Below, piece by piece: positions 41,202 through 50,539 of a DNA stretch of 56,839 nucleotides. Below the pieces are notes generated by a model, which saw only the letters and a list, made by a program, of their open reading frames with translations, did not search any database and was not told where the DNA came from. The stretch is from an uncultured Sphingomonadaceae bacterium (GTDB lineage Bacteria; Pseudomonadota; Alphaproteobacteria; Sphingomonadales; Sphingomonadaceae): contig CAIQHF010000052.1 of assembly GCA_903871605.1 (NCBI GenBank), forward strand, positions 1-56,839. Direction: 5' to 3'. The position numbers were made by a program, and so were the translations under genes. The first letter of the stretch is position 1; every line of letters starts with the position of its first letter.

Positions 41202-42791
41202 ATGGCCGAGACCTTCGATGCGGACGTGATCGTCGTCGGATCCGGCGCGCTCGGTTCCAACGCCGCCTATGAACTCGCCAAGGCGGGCAAGTCGGTGATC
41301 ATCCTCGAGGCGGGCGAACGCATCCCGCGCTGGAAGATCATCCAGAATTCGCGCAACTCGTCGCGGCGCGGCGACTTCAACGCGCCCTATCCCGACATGC
41401 CGTGGGCGCATACCTCCTACGACAACGACTATCTCGAGAACACCGGCTCGTTCGATTTCCGCCCGGGCATGCTCAAGCTGGTCGGCGGCACGACCTGGCA
41501 CTGGGCGGCGGCGGCGTGGCGCTATCTGCCCACCGACATGACGCTTAAGTCGACCTACGGCGTCGGGCGCGACTGGCCGATCTCCTACGACGATCTCGAG
41601 CCCTATTATCAGCGCGCCGAGGAGGCGCTCGGCGTCGTCGGTGTCGATGCGCAGGATCAGAGCGGGCAGAACGGCCCGGCCTCGCCACCGCGCTCCAAAC
41701 CCTATCCGCTGCCCGCCGAGGGCAAGACCTACATGTTCCAGCGGCTCGAGGCGCGGCTGTCGCCGCTCGGCTTCCACTTCATCCACGAGCCCAATGCGCG
41801 GACCACGCGGCCCTATGACGGCCGCCCGGCCTGCGCCGGCAACAATAATTGCATGCCCGCCTGCCCGATCGGCGCGATGTATTCGGGCATCGTCCACGCC
41901 GATCATGCCGAGAAGGCCGGCGCCAAGCTGCTCACCGACGCCACCGCCTACAAGCTCGAGAAGGGCGCCGGCGGCAAGATCGTCGCGGTGCACTACCGCA
42001 CCTCCAAGGGCGGCGACGTGCGGCTCACCGCGCGCGCGTTCATCGTCGCCGCGCACGGGCTCGAAACCGCCAAGCTGCTGTTGATCTCGGACGTCGCCAA
42101 TTCGTCCGACCAGGTCGGGCGCAACCTGATGGATCATAGCGGCATCGGCATGCAATTCCTCGCCGACGAGCCGGTCTGGCCGGGGCGCGGCGCGGTCCAG
42201 CAGGGCGGCATCTTCAACCGACGCGACGGCGAACATCGCCGCGACTATGCCGCCGTCAAACATTCGATCGCCAACAACGTCGCCAATCCGGCGGTCGCCG
42301 CGCGGCTGCTCGAGCAAGGCGTGCTCGGCCCCGAGCTCGACCGGCGCATCCGTGACGAATCGTCGCGCTGGGTCGATTTCTCGACGACCTTCGAGATGCT
42401 CCCGCACGCCACCAACCGCGTCCAGCCGCACAGCAGCAAGCGCGACGCGCTCGGCATCCCGACGCTCACCGTTCATTATGACGTCGACGATTATGTGAAG
42501 GCGGCGCGGCCGATCGCCGAGGCCGATTTCCACACCTTCGTGAAGGGCATGAACGGCACGCTTGTCGCGATCAGCCCGGGCTACCAGAACCGCGACCATC
42601 TGATGGGCACGGTGATCATGGGCGCCGACCCGAAGGATTCGGTGGTCGACGGCGATTGCCGCACGCACGACCATCCCAACCTCTTCCTGGCGACGACCGG
42701 GGTCATCCCGGCCTCGGGCGTCATCAATCCCACGCTGACCGGCGTCGCGCTCGCGATCCGCATGGCCGACATCATCGCGCGCGAGGTCTGA
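41202..42791 (+). CDS. GMC-family FAD dehydrogenase, large subunit
   Basis: A 529-residue flavoprotein of the gluconate/sorbitol/2-keto-gluconate dehydrogenase type. FAD-binding motif VIVVGSGALGSNAAYELAKA at residue 9 onward, LVGGTTWHWAAAAWRYLPTD, a cysteine-rich CAGNNNCMPACPIGAMYSG which in this family can hold an FeS cluster, and the C-terminal GMC signature with VIPASGVINPTLTGVALAIR. It has no signal peptide and must be carried out by the small subunit. It oxidises a sugar alcohol or sugar acid and feeds the cytochrome subunit 4 bases downstream. Confidence 0.9.
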   Translation: MAETFDADVIVVGSGALGSNAAYELAKAGKSVIILEAGERIPRWKIIQNSRNSSRRGDFNAPYPDMPWAHTSYDNDYLENTGSFDFRPGMLKLVGGTTWHWAAAAWRYLPTDMTLKSTYGVGRDWPISYDDLEPYYQRAEEALGVVGVDAQDQSGQNGPASPPRSKPYPLPAEGKTYMFQRLEARLSPLGFHFIHEPNARTTRPYDGRPACAGNNNCMPACPIGAMYSGIVHADHAEKAGAKLLTDATAYKLEKGAGGKIVAVHYRTSKGGDVRLTARAFIVAAHGLETAKLLLISDVANSSDQVGRNLMDHSGIGMQFLADEPVWPGRGAVQQGGIFNRRDGEHRRDYAAVKHSIANNVANPAVAARLLEQGVLGPELDRRIRDESSRWVDFSTTFEMLPHATNRVQPHSSKRDALGIPTLTVHYDVDDYVKAARPIAEADFHTFVKGMNGTLVAISPGYQNRDHLMGTVIMGADPKDSVVDGDCRTHDHPNLFLATTGVIPASGVINPTLTGVALAIRMADIIAREV

Positions 42792-42795
42792 GACG

Positions 42796-44214
42796 ATGCG
42801 GATAGTGACCAACGCCGCAGTCGCGCTGTCGGCGGCGCTGCTCTTCGCGCTTCCGGCGCAGGCGCAGACGAGCGACAAGCCGCCCGCCAATGCCGAGGTC
42901 GCGCGCGGCCAATATCTTGCCAAGGCGGCGGATTGCGGCGCCTGCCACCGCGAGGTCCACAGCGGCGGCCCGGCCTATGCCGGCGGCTATGTCATCGCTT
43001 CGCCGATGGGCGACATCGTCGCACCCAACATCACGCCGTCGAAGACCGCGGGCATCGGCACCTGGAGCTTCGTCGATTTCGAGCGGGCGATGCGCAAGGG
43101 CGAACGGCCCGACGGCGCCAAGCTGTACCCGGCGATGCCCTATACCGATTATCAGGGCATCACCGACGCCGACATGCACGCGCTCTACACCTATTTCATG
43201 CAGGGCGTGCAGCCGGTCGATACCGTCGCGCCCAAGACGCAACTACCGTTTCCGTTCGGGATCCGGCTGATCATGGCGCCGTGGAACTGGCTGTTCCGCT
43301 CGAACACGCCGTTCAAGGCGAGCGCCGGTCTCAGCCCGCAGGCGCAGCGCGGCGAATATCTCGTCCAGACGCTCGGCCATTGCGGTTCGTGCCACACGCC
43401 GCGCAACCTGCTGATGGCGGAGACGCAGTCCAAGGCATTGGCGGGCGGCGACGTCGGCGGCTGGCACGCCCCCAACATCACCGGCGATCCGATCAGCGGC
43501 GTCGGTGGCTGGAGCCAGTCCGAGATCGCGACCTATCTGCGCAACGGTCATGTTTCGGGCAAGGGCGTTGCCGCCGGCGGCATGGGCGAGGCGGTCGATC
43601 ATTCGCTGCGCTACATGACCGACCCCGATCTCGCCGCGATCGCCGCCTATCTCAAGGCGAGCAAGCCGATCCGCGACCCGGCCGAATCCAAGCCCGACTT
43701 CGCCTGGACCGATCCGCGCCCTGTGCCGCTGTCCGCCTATGAGACCGGCGACACGCACGACCAAGCCGCGGTCGGCGACAGCAGCACGACCGATGGCGCC
43801 GTCCTCTATGCGGGTGGCTGCGCCTCGTGCCACGGCCTCGACGGCAAAGGCACCAAGGACGGCTTCTATCCGCCGCTGGTCGGCAGCAGCACGACGGGTG
43901 CGGCCAATCCCGCCAATCTGGTGATGACGATCCTGAACGGCGTCAGCCGCCAGGGGGCCGACGCTCGCTCGTTCATGCCGAGCTTTGCAAGCCAGATGAG
44001 CGACGCGCAGATTGCCGCGGTCGCCAACCACGTGCTGGTGCATTTCGGCCGGCCGGATCGAAGTGTGTCCGCGAACATGGTCGCAGACCTGCGGAACGGC
44101 GGCCCCAAGCCGCTTTTGCTGAAGCTGATGCCGTGGATGTTCGGAATCGGCGGCCTAATCATCCTTGTCGGCGCCATCGCAGCCGCGCGCCGACTTCGCG
44201 CGCGCTATGCGTGA
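42796..44214 (+). CDS. Triheme cytochrome c subunit of a membrane dehydrogenase
   Basis: A 472-residue periplasmic cytochrome with three CxxCH heme sites: C47-G-A-C50-H51, C196-G-S-C199-H200 and C342-A-S-C345-H346. Signal peptide MRIVTNAAVALSAALLFALP-AQA at the N-terminus and a C-terminal membrane helix (WMFGIGGLIILVGAIAAARR) as anchor. It takes electrons from the GMC flavoprotein and passes them to ubiquinone or the terminal oxidase, as in gluconate and alcohol dehydrogenases. The three genes form one operon (spacings 1 and 4 bases). Confidence 0.93.
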   Translation: MRIVTNAAVALSAALLFALPAQAQTSDKPPANAEVARGQYLAKAADCGACHREVHSGGPAYAGGYVIASPMGDIVAPNITPSKTAGIGTWSFVDFERAMRKGERPDGAKLYPAMPYTDYQGITDADMHALYTYFMQGVQPVDTVAPKTQLPFPFGIRLIMAPWNWLFRSNTPFKASAGLSPQAQRGEYLVQTLGHCGSCHTPRNLLMAETQSKALAGGDVGGWHAPNITGDPISGVGGWSQSEIATYLRNGHVSGKGVAAGGMGEAVDHSLRYMTDPDLAAIAAYLKASKPIRDPAESKPDFAWTDPRPVPLSAYETGDTHDQAAVGDSSTTDGAVLYAGGCASCHGLDGKGTKDGFYPPLVGSSTTGAANPANLVMTILNGVSRQGADARSFMPSFASQMSDAQIAAVANHVLVHFGRPDRSVSANMVADLRNGGPKPLLLKLMPWMFGIGGLIILVGAIAAARRLRARYA

Positions 44215-44516
44215 TAAGTAAAAGAGGGGAGCCAAATTTGGGCGGTAGTTTGCTTCGGCGCGGACGGCTTGTGCTGAAAGAAGCGGCTGCCAGGGTGTCA
44301 GACCACGCCACTCGATAGCCTACCGTATCATATCCCGGCTGCCATGTCATAAATCACCGAGAGACAGGATCGGCAACCGTCTACCCTCGGCCGCGCCGTG
44401 TCTCCGGGTCAGGTCGATCGGCCCAAACTTCCGTATGATACCGTCGCGATGCAGAAGCATCGATATGCCCTCTCGTCGGACGGGCGTGCCGCACGGTCGA
44501 ACGGATGGAGGACGAC
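44215..44516. other. Intergenic region containing promoter motif copy A
   Basis: About 300 bases without a gene. The only structure I can name is the 18-bp motif at 44422-44439 in front of the hydrolase gene. Confidence 0.45.
44422..44439 (+). promoter_or_regulatory. 18-bp cluster motif, copy A
   Basis: CCCAAACTTCCGTATGAT, 17 of 18 matches to the best form CCCAAACCTCCGTATGAT. It ends 77 bases before the chloroperoxidase-like gene. A GATATG-like -10 lies about 22-25 bases downstream, placing the motif over the -35 region. Confidence 0.65.
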
Positions 44517-45353
44517 ATGGGTTTTATCACGACCACAGATGGCGCGGAGATCTTCTACAAGGACTGGGGTCCCAGGGACGCCCAACCGATCGTGTTCCAC
44601 CATGGCTGGCCGCTGTCGTCGGACGACTGGGACGCGCAGATGATGTTCTTCCTGGCCAACGGCTACCGCGTCGTCGCGAGCGACCGTCGCGGCCATGGTC
44701 GCTCGTCACAGATTTCGACCGGCCATGACATGGATCATTATGCCTCCGACGCCAACGCGGTGGCCGAAGCGCTGGATCTGAGAGATGCGGTACATATCGG
44801 TCACTCGACGGGTGGCGGCGAGGTCACCCGCTATGTCGCCAAATATGGCGAGCCGCAGGGCCGAGTCGCAAAGGCGGTTCTGGTCAGCTCCGTTCCGCCG
44901 CTGATGGTCAAGACCGACACGAACCCCGACGGCACCCCGATCGAGGTGTTCGACGGTTTCCGCGCCGCGCTCGCCGCCAACCGCGCGCAATTCTTCCTCG
45001 ATGTCGCTTCCGGCCCGTTCTACGGCTTCAACCGCGAGGGTGCGAAGGTCTCCGAGGGTGTGATCCGCAACTGGTGGCGCCAGGGCATGGTCGGCAGCGC
45101 GCTTGCGCACCTGGAGGGCATCAAGGCCTTTTCCGAGACTGATCAGACCGAAGATCTGAAGGCGATCAGCGTTCACACGCTGGTGCTGCAGGGCGATGAC
45201 GACCAGATCGTCCCGTATAAGGACGCATCATTGCTTCAGGCGAAGCTGCTGAAGAACAGCACGCTCAAAATCTATGCGGGCTATCCGCACGGCATGCTGA
45301 CCACGCACGCCGACGTAATCAACCCGGACCTGCTCGCGTTCGTTCGCAGCTGA
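44517..45353 (+). CDS. Alpha/beta hydrolase, non-heme chloroperoxidase / arylesterase type
   Basis: A 278-residue hydrolase. Oxyanion motif IVFHHGWPLSSDDWD, VVASDRRGHGRSSQ, nucleophile HIGHSTGGGEVTRYVAKYGE (Ser in GHSTGG), VLVSSVPPLMVKTDTNPDG, acid VLQGDDDQIVPYKDA and His GYPHGMLTTHADVIN. It starts at ATG 44517 with GGAGG five bases upstream. This family (Cpo, aryl esterases) hydrolyses esters and, with peroxide and acetate, forms peracids. It carries motif copy A upstream and so is likely part of the stress regulon next to it. A strong terminator follows. Confidence 0.92.
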   Translation: MGFITTTDGAEIFYKDWGPRDAQPIVFHHGWPLSSDDWDAQMMFFLANGYRVVASDRRGHGRSSQISTGHDMDHYASDANAVAEALDLRDAVHIGHSTGGGEVTRYVAKYGEPQGRVAKAVLVSSVPPLMVKTDTNPDGTPIEVFDGFRAALAANRAQFFLDVASGPFYGFNREGAKVSEGVIRNWWRQGMVGSALAHLEGIKAFSETDQTEDLKAISVHTLVLQGDDDQIVPYKDASLLQAKLLKNSTLKIYAGYPHGMLTTHADVINPDLLAFVRS

Positions 45354-45368
45354 TCCAAACCCAAGCGG

Positions 45369-45402
45369 AAGGAGGGGGTTCGGCGCACTCCCTCCTTTTT
45401 TT
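45369..45402 (+). terminator. Rho-independent terminator after the chloroperoxidase-like gene
   Basis: 8-bp stem AAGGAGGG / CCCTCCTT with a 13-base loop and a seven-T run (45396-45402). It lies between convergent genes. Confidence 0.85.
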
Positions 45403-45464
45403 GCCCAACAGCGACCTCGGAGGTTGAATATCGCGAAGATCGGGGGGGGATTTCGCCTGAGTGG

Positions 45465-45764
45465 TCAATAATAGCGGGGTATAGGTCCGACCTGCTCGGT
45501 CTGATCGGGCAGATCCACTTCGATGTCGTCGACATAGCACCAGCCCCAGCCCTCGGGCGGATCATAACCTTCAATGATCGGATGTGCAGTGTGCTGAAAA
45601 TGCGCGCGGGCATGCCGGTGCGGCGATTGATCGCAACAGCCGACATGCCCGCATTCGCGGCAAAGGCGCAGGTGCAGCCATTCGCTGCCTATCTTCAAGC
45701 ACTCCTCGCAGCCGCGAGCGCTTGGCGTCACCTCGTGGATCATTCTCATGTGCGAGCAGGGCAT
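45465..45764 (-). CDS. UBP-type zinc-finger domain protein
   Basis: A 99-residue protein made of one ZnF-UBP domain: CEECLKIGSEWLHLRLCREC, GHVGCCDQSPHRHARAHFQH, TAHPIIEGYDPPEGWGWCYV. The Cys/His ligands and the Trp-rich tail are those of the ubiquitin-C-terminus-binding zinc finger of eukaryotic USPs, here in a bacterium without ubiquitin. The start ATG 45764-45762 shares its A with the stop of the upstream thioredoxin-reductase-like gene (TGATG), with AAGGAG before it, so the two are translationally coupled. It probably binds a free C-terminus or redox partner; unproven. Confidence 0.88.
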   Translation of the reverse strand: MPCSHMRMIHEVTPSARGCEECLKIGSEWLHLRLCRECGHVGCCDQSPHRHARAHFQHTAHPIIEGYDPPEGWGWCYVDDIEVDLPDQTEQVGPIPRYY

Positions 45765-47438
45765 CACGCATTCTCCTTGATCGGTGCGGGGCTGGTCGAA
45801 GTCGGTGCGACGCGGTCGCCGGCAAGCTTGGCGTGGATCTGGGCGACGACGGCCGCGCCCTCGCCGACGGCGGCGGCGACGCGCTTCGTTGATCCGGCGC
45901 GGACGTCGCCGATCGCGAAGACGCCGGGCAGGCTGGTCTCCAGCGGCAGCGCTCCGTCGCCCGTCGCCACGAAGCCGTGGCTGTCGGTGTCGACGCAGCC
46001 GTGAGCCCAGTCGGCGTTCGGATCGGCGCCGATGAACAGGAACATGTGACGGATTTTGTAGCGCTGATGCCCGCCTGTGGCGATGTCCACGAACGTCGCG
46101 GCGGACAGACCATCCTGCCGATTGCCCTCGACACCGGCAATTTCGGTGCCGACGTGGATGATGACATTGGGTAGTGAGGCGATGCGGTCGATCAAATATT
46201 GCGACATCGTTTCCTCGAGGCTCCGGCGCACCATCAGGTGCAGCGTCTTCACCTGGGGCGCGAGGAACACGATCGCTTGACCGGCCGAGTTGCCGCCACC
46301 GATCAACACGACCTCCTCACCCCGCGCAGAGCTTCGCCTCGATGGCCGATACCCAATAGGATATGCCGGCGCCCTCCAGCTCGTTCAGGTGGGGCACGTC
46401 GGGCCGGCGGTATCGCGCGCCCGAGGCGATCACGACGGTGCGCGCCCGGACGCGGCGGGCGCCGCCGCAGAACAGAACCGGATATGGCCCCTCGCACACC
46501 ATGCGTTCGACCGCGACCGGGATGGCGATTTCCGCCCCGAACTTCAGCGCCTGGTTGAAGGCACGGCCAGCGAGTGCCTGTCCGGATATGCCGGTCGGGA
46601 AGCCGAGATAATTTTCGATCCGGGCAGAAGCGCCCGCCTGGCCGCCCAGCGCGCGCGCGTCCAGCACGAGGACCGACAGGCCCTCTGACGCCGCATAGAC
46701 CGCGGTGGCTAGACCGGCCGGTCCGGCCCCGACGACCGCGACGTCGAACAGCTTATCGGGGTCGATGTCCGGCACCACGCCAAGGCAGGCGGCGAGATCC
46801 TCGTCGCTCGGCCGTCGCAGAAGCGGGCCGCTGGGGCAAACGACGAGAGGCAGATCATCGGGTGCGACGCCGGTGCGTTCGACGAGGTCGCGCCCTTCCT
46901 CGTCGGAACGCACGTCAAGCACGAGGTTGGGGAGCCCGCTGCGGTTCAGGAAGTTCTGCAATCGCAGCACGTCGGGGCTGTCGGGCAGGCCGATGATGAT
47001 GGTGCCGGCTCCTCCCTCCTCGATCAGGCTGACGCGTCGGAGGATCAGCGCGCGCATGACGATCTCGCCGAGATCGGCCGAACCGATCATCAAAGCACGC
47101 AGATGGGCGGCATCGAAGGGCAGCGCCGTGCAGCCGTCCGGGCCGGCGCGGCCCGCCGCGATCGATGGTCGTCCGGCGAGCTGATTCACCTCGCCGGAGA
47201 ATTGGCCCGGCCGGTGCGTGGTGATCCTCGCCTCGCGGCTGAGCCCATCGCGGCGCGCGACGTCGACGGTGCCGGCAAGGACCAGCCAGGCCGGGACGCC
47301 GCGGCTGCCGATGTCGTAGAGCATGTCGCCGGCGGCGAAGTTCCGTGCGGGCCCGCTGGCAAACCGGCGGGCGCTGTCCACCTGTTGCGGCGTCAACACG
47401 GGAAACATCTGGCTCTCGCGCGTTTCGATCGTGCTCAT
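45764..47438 (-). pseudogene. cNMP-domain thioredoxin-reductase-like flavoprotein with a frameshift
   Basis: Residues 15-140 are a cyclic-nucleotide-binding-like domain (NFAAGDMLYDIGSRGVPAWL), residues 145-215 a thioredoxin-like domain (GTIIIGLPDSPDVLRLQNFL), then FAD motif VAVVGAGPAGLATAVYAASE at 233 onward. The frame stops at TGA 46319-46317 after AIEAKLCAG; one base further the protein resumes in another frame with EEVVLIGGGNSAGQAIVFLA (NADPH motif) and ends TKRVAAAVGEGAAVVAQIHA. Deleting the T at 46319 restores about 557 residues, and the length is 3n+1. The CxxC of true thioredoxin reductase is absent: the site reads AIEAKLC. Motif copy B lies 85 bases upstream. The frameshift could be a sequencing error or a real loss. 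Confidence 0.85.
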
Positions 47439-47523
47439 GCCGTCGTCCTTTCGTGCGCGCCGTCGAAGTCCGAGACCGGCCCGTTACCCGGTGCGACTAT
47501 CCTCCTGCGGCAGGGCAGGGCCA

Positions 47524-47541
47524 CCCATACGGAGGTTTCGG
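47524..47541 (-). promoter_or_regulatory. 18-bp cluster motif, copy B
   Basis: On the minus strand CCGAAACCTCCGTATGGG, 15 of 18 matches to CCCAAACCTCCGTATGAT. It lies 85 bases upstream of the flavoprotein gene start and 18 bases from the oppositely oriented copy C, together forming a divergent control region. Confidence 0.6.
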
Positions 47542-47559
47542 GTGGTCAGGAAAAATGGC

Positions 47560-47577
47560 CCCAAACCTCCGTATGAT
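47560..47577 (+). promoter_or_regulatory. 18-bp cluster motif, copy C (best form)
   Basis: CCCAAACCTCCGTATGAT. It ends 62 bases before the HisKA_2 kinase start. Confidence 0.65.
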
Positions 47578-47639
47578 GGATCGCACCGGGCCCGATCCTT
47601 CACATGGCGTCATTCCATTCGAGATGGGGCAAGAAGGAC

Positions 47640-48275
47640 ATGATGATGGCTCACGACGTGCCGCCGGCGATCGCGATCCTGCCGCCTCCCGCAACACCGA
47701 GCGCCGCCGACGAGGCGAATCATCGGGTGGCGAACCAGCTCCAGCTTCTCGCAGCGCTCATCTCCGTCGAGGCGCGATCGGTCACCGATCCCGAAGGGCT
47801 TGCCGTCCTGCAGCGCACCCAGCAGCGGATCGCCGCCGTCGGCGGCGTTCACCGCCAGCTCTACCGGAGAGGCGGCGTCGAAATCGATCTGGCATCCTAT
47901 CTCGACGATCTCTGCGACCAGCTTGCGGGCAGTTGTCCCGAACATCGCAGCATCGCCTTCGACGCCGAGGCGGTGCTCGTGTCCGTCAGCGTCGCCACGT
48001 CAATCGGTAATCTCGCGACCGAATTGGTCACCAACGCGTGCAAACATGCCTATGCGGCGGATGAGCGCGGCAGTATCCTCGTCGTGTTGAAGCGAACCTT
48101 CGACGACGCGCTGCATCTTGTCGTCGAGGATCACGGCCGCGGCCTCCACGCCTGCACGTCGGGGACAGGATTTGGCAGTCGCCTGATCGATGCCACCGTC
48201 GCGAAGCTTCGCGGTTCGGCGGTCGTCGAAGATGCGCGACCAGGCAAGCGGTTCCGGATGACGTTCCGCCCGTGA
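47640..48275 (+). CDS. Short histidine kinase (HisKA_2 / HWE-like), no sensor domain
   Basis: A 211-residue cytoplasmic kinase. The dimerisation/phospho-acceptor helix has His28 in DEANHRVANQLQLLAALISV (HisKA_2 form) and the ATPase domain follows with N-box TELVTNACKHAYAADERG and G-box VVEDHGRGLHACTSGTGFGS. It has no sensing domain. ATGATGATG at 47640-47648 follows AGAAGGA; I take the first. Such short kinases in alphaproteobacteria often feed PhyR-like or single-receiver proteins. Motif copy C is upstream, so it belongs to the cluster's regulon. Confidence 0.88.
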   Translation: MMMAHDVPPAIAILPPPATPSAADEANHRVANQLQLLAALISVEARSVTDPEGLAVLQRTQQRIAAVGGVHRQLYRRGGVEIDLASYLDDLCDQLAGSCPEHRSIAFDAEAVLVSVSVATSIGNLATELVTNACKHAYAADERGSILVVLKRTFDDALHLVVEDHGRGLHACTSGTGFGSRLIDATVAKLRGSAVVEDARPGKRFRMTFRP

Positions 48276-48368
48276 TCGTCGGAACGATGCTCGATGCCGG
48301 TTGCGAGCGGCGGGCCGCTGCGTCAGCGTATTTGCGTGCGGACATAAAAGGTGCCGTCGGAGGCAAGC

Positions 48369-49892
48369 ATGGGGATTGGAGCGGGTCCAGATGATTGGCG
48401 GATCGCGATGAGGCTCGGCATGGCGATGCTGCTTGCCCTTGGTATATTCGCGCTCGATGTCCTCAGCCCGCTTCAGGGGGCCGTCGCCGTCCTGTACGTG
48501 GTTGTAATCCTGCTGGTGGCGCGCGAACAGCGCCGGTCGCTGGTCGTCTTCTTCGCTGTCCTGTGTGCGACGATGGCCATGGCAGGCTATCTCGTCAGTC
48601 ACGGTCTGGACGCGATCGGCTCGCCCACCATGCGGTTGGGCGTCAGCCTCGTCGCCATCGCGATCACGGCGGCGCTGAGCGCGCGACAGATTACCGCTGC
48701 TGAGGCACGCCACCATTCGGACGAACGCTATCGACTGATTTTCGATGCTTCGGGTTTCCCGATCTGGGAGAGCGATTGGTCGCCGGCCTATAAGCTCCTG
48801 CGGGCGGGTGAGACGCCGACCCTCGAACTCGTCCAGCGCGCCGGTTCCGCTGCGATCATCCGAAATGCCAACCAGGAGGTGGCGCGCCTGTTTGGATATG
48901 CCGATCGCTCCGAGCTGGTCGGCGCGAACATCATCGAGCACCACACGATCAGCGCGGAGGCGGCACAGGCCCGGATCTTCGAGCGGCTGCTTCGCGGCGA
49001 TGTACCGATCGAGGAGGAGATGCAGTTCCGAACGACCTCCGGCGAGCTGATCGACGTCGTGCTGCGCGTGACGCTGCCGCAGGACCATAATGGCTGGAGC
49101 CGAGTGCTGGTGACCGCGCTCGACGTCACCCAGCGTAACCGCGACCAGGCACGGCTGGCGGAGTCCCAGGCCGAACTGACGCACATGTCGCGTGTCACCA
49201 CGCTCGGCCAGCTGGCCGCATCGATCGCTCACGAGGTCAACCAGCCGCTGTCCGCGATCATCACTTATGCCAAATCCGGGCAGCGGTGGCTCAAGCGCGA
49301 GGCGCAGGATGCTCCCGAGACCGCAGATTGCCTCGACCACATCGTGATCAACGGCAAACGCGCGGCGGACGTGATCGCGCGGATCCGCGATCTCGCGCGC
49401 AACGGCGATCCACGGCGGGAGGCGGTAAGGATGGCACCACTCATCGAGGAAACGGCGGAACTGCTTCAGCGCGACATGATCGCGAGCGGGGTGAGGATCA
49501 ACGTCGCGCTGGCAACCGACATGCCGTCGGTCCTGGGCGACCATGTGCAACTCCAGCAGGTCCTGCTCAATCTGATGATGAACGCGCAACAGGCGATGGC
49601 TTCCACGCCGACACCTGATCGGGAACTACGCATCGACGGGGGCGTGCGGGACGGCGTGCTGGTCGTCGAAGTGAGTGACTGTGGTGCCGGTTTCGGGGAC
49701 ACGGAGCCGGAAGACTTCTTCCGGCCGTTCTTCACGACCAAGCGGGACGGCATGGGCATGGGTCTGTCGATATGCCGTTCGATCATCGAGCAGCACGGCG
49801 GCAAGCTGACCGCGAGCGGCAACGAGAAGGGCGGGGCGAGCTTCACCTTTCGTCTGCCGATCACCGAGGACGAGGGGAGGATCGCGGCATGA
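48369..49892 (+). CDS. PAS-domain membrane sensor histidine kinase (FixL-like architecture)
   Basis: A 507-residue kinase. About three to four membrane helices in residues 12-105, a PAS-like domain at about 118-255 (YRLIFDASGFPIW; ANQEVARLFGYADRSELVGA), HisKA with His288 in AASIAHEVNQPLSAIITYAK, N-box Asn405 in LLNLMMNAQQAMAS, G1 DCGAGFG (437-443), and G2 GMGMGLSICRS (461-470). The start is ATG 48369, since GGAGG (48359-48363) is five bases before it, not the upstream GTG. The stop overlaps the FixJ-type regulator start (ATGA). No heme-binding His typical of FixL is evident in the PAS, so the signal is unknown. Confidence 0.92.
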   Translation: MGIGAGPDDWRIAMRLGMAMLLALGIFALDVLSPLQGAVAVLYVVVILLVAREQRRSLVVFFAVLCATMAMAGYLVSHGLDAIGSPTMRLGVSLVAIAITAALSARQITAAEARHHSDERYRLIFDASGFPIWESDWSPAYKLLRAGETPTLELVQRAGSAAIIRNANQEVARLFGYADRSELVGANIIEHHTISAEAAQARIFERLLRGDVPIEEEMQFRTTSGELIDVVLRVTLPQDHNGWSRVLVTALDVTQRNRDQARLAESQAELTHMSRVTTLGQLAASIAHEVNQPLSAIITYAKSGQRWLKREAQDAPETADCLDHIVINGKRAADVIARIRDLARNGDPRREAVRMAPLIEETAELLQRDMIASGVRINVALATDMPSVLGDHVQLQQVLLNLMMNAQQAMASTPTPDRELRIDGGVRDGVLVVEVSDCGAGFGDTEPEDFFRPFFTTKRDGMGMGLSICRSIIEQHGGKLTASGNEKGGASFTFRLPITEDEGRIAA

Positions 49893-50536
49893 CCGGTGCG
49901 GCGAAGGCGGATTGCGTGTGCGTGATCGACGATGATGAAGAGGTTCGCGGATCGGTCGGCAGCCTCCTGCGCGCCGAGGGCTACGATGTTCGGCTCTACG
50001 AGGCGCCGAGCGGCTTTTTGGAAGCGGGTGCGTGCGATGTGCCGTCCTGCCTGGTGCTCGACATCCGCCTCTCCGGCGAGAGCGGTCTGGACTTCCAGGA
50101 AATCCTCGCCTCGCATGGCCTGTCGACGCCGGTGATCCTCATCACCGGCCATGGCGACATCCCGATGACCGTGCGCGGCATGCGTGCCGGCGCGATCGAT
50201 TTTCTGCCCAAACCCTTCGAGGACGACCAACTCTTGGCAGCCGTGGGTCGTGCGTTGGAGGTTGATCGTGCCCAGCGGACGGCCGCGCAGGGAATCGCCT
50301 CACTCAGGGCGATTTTCGAACGACTGACGCCGCGCGAGAAGGACGTATTCGGTCTTGTCGTCACCGGTTTGATGAACAAGCAGGTGGCGGCCCATCTTGG
50401 GCTCAGCGAGATTACGGTAAAGATCCACCGCGGCAATGTGATGAAGAAGATGGAGGCGCAGTCGCTCGCCGATCTGGTTCGCATGGCGGAGCTACTCGGT
50501 GTTCGGGATGTGACGATCCATCGCTACGGCACGTAG
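49889..50536 (+). CDS. FixJ/NarL-family response regulator
   Basis: A 215-residue regulator. Receiver with acidic pocket VCVIDDDEEVR, phospho-acceptor Asp58 (CLVLDIRLSGESG), Lys108 (DFLPKPFEDD), then a LuxR-type HTH: LTPREKDVFGLVVTGLMNKQ, VAAHLGLSEITVKIHRGNVM, KKMEAQSLADLVRMAEL. Start and kinase stop overlap, the classical kinase-regulator pair. It is the only complete DNA-binding response regulator in the cluster and the best candidate to bind the 18-bp motif found upstream of five nearby units. Confidence 0.93.
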   Translation: MTGAAKADCVCVIDDDEEVRGSVGSLLRAEGYDVRLYEAPSGFLEAGACDVPSCLVLDIRLSGESGLDFQEILASHGLSTPVILITGHGDIPMTVRGMRAGAIDFLPKPFEDDQLLAAVGRALEVDRAQRTAAQGIASLRAIFERLTPREKDVFGLVVTGLMNKQVAAHLGLSEITVKIHRGNVMKKMEAQSLADLVRMAELLGVRDVTIHRYGT

Positions 50537-50539
50537 CAC

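Noticed and set aside
44422-44439. Reading TATGAT in the 18-bp motif as the -10 box itself
   Set aside because: The conserved part extends ten bases upstream with no conserved -35 at 17 bases, and -10-like hexamers occur about 22 bases downstream, so an activator site is the better reading, though not proven.
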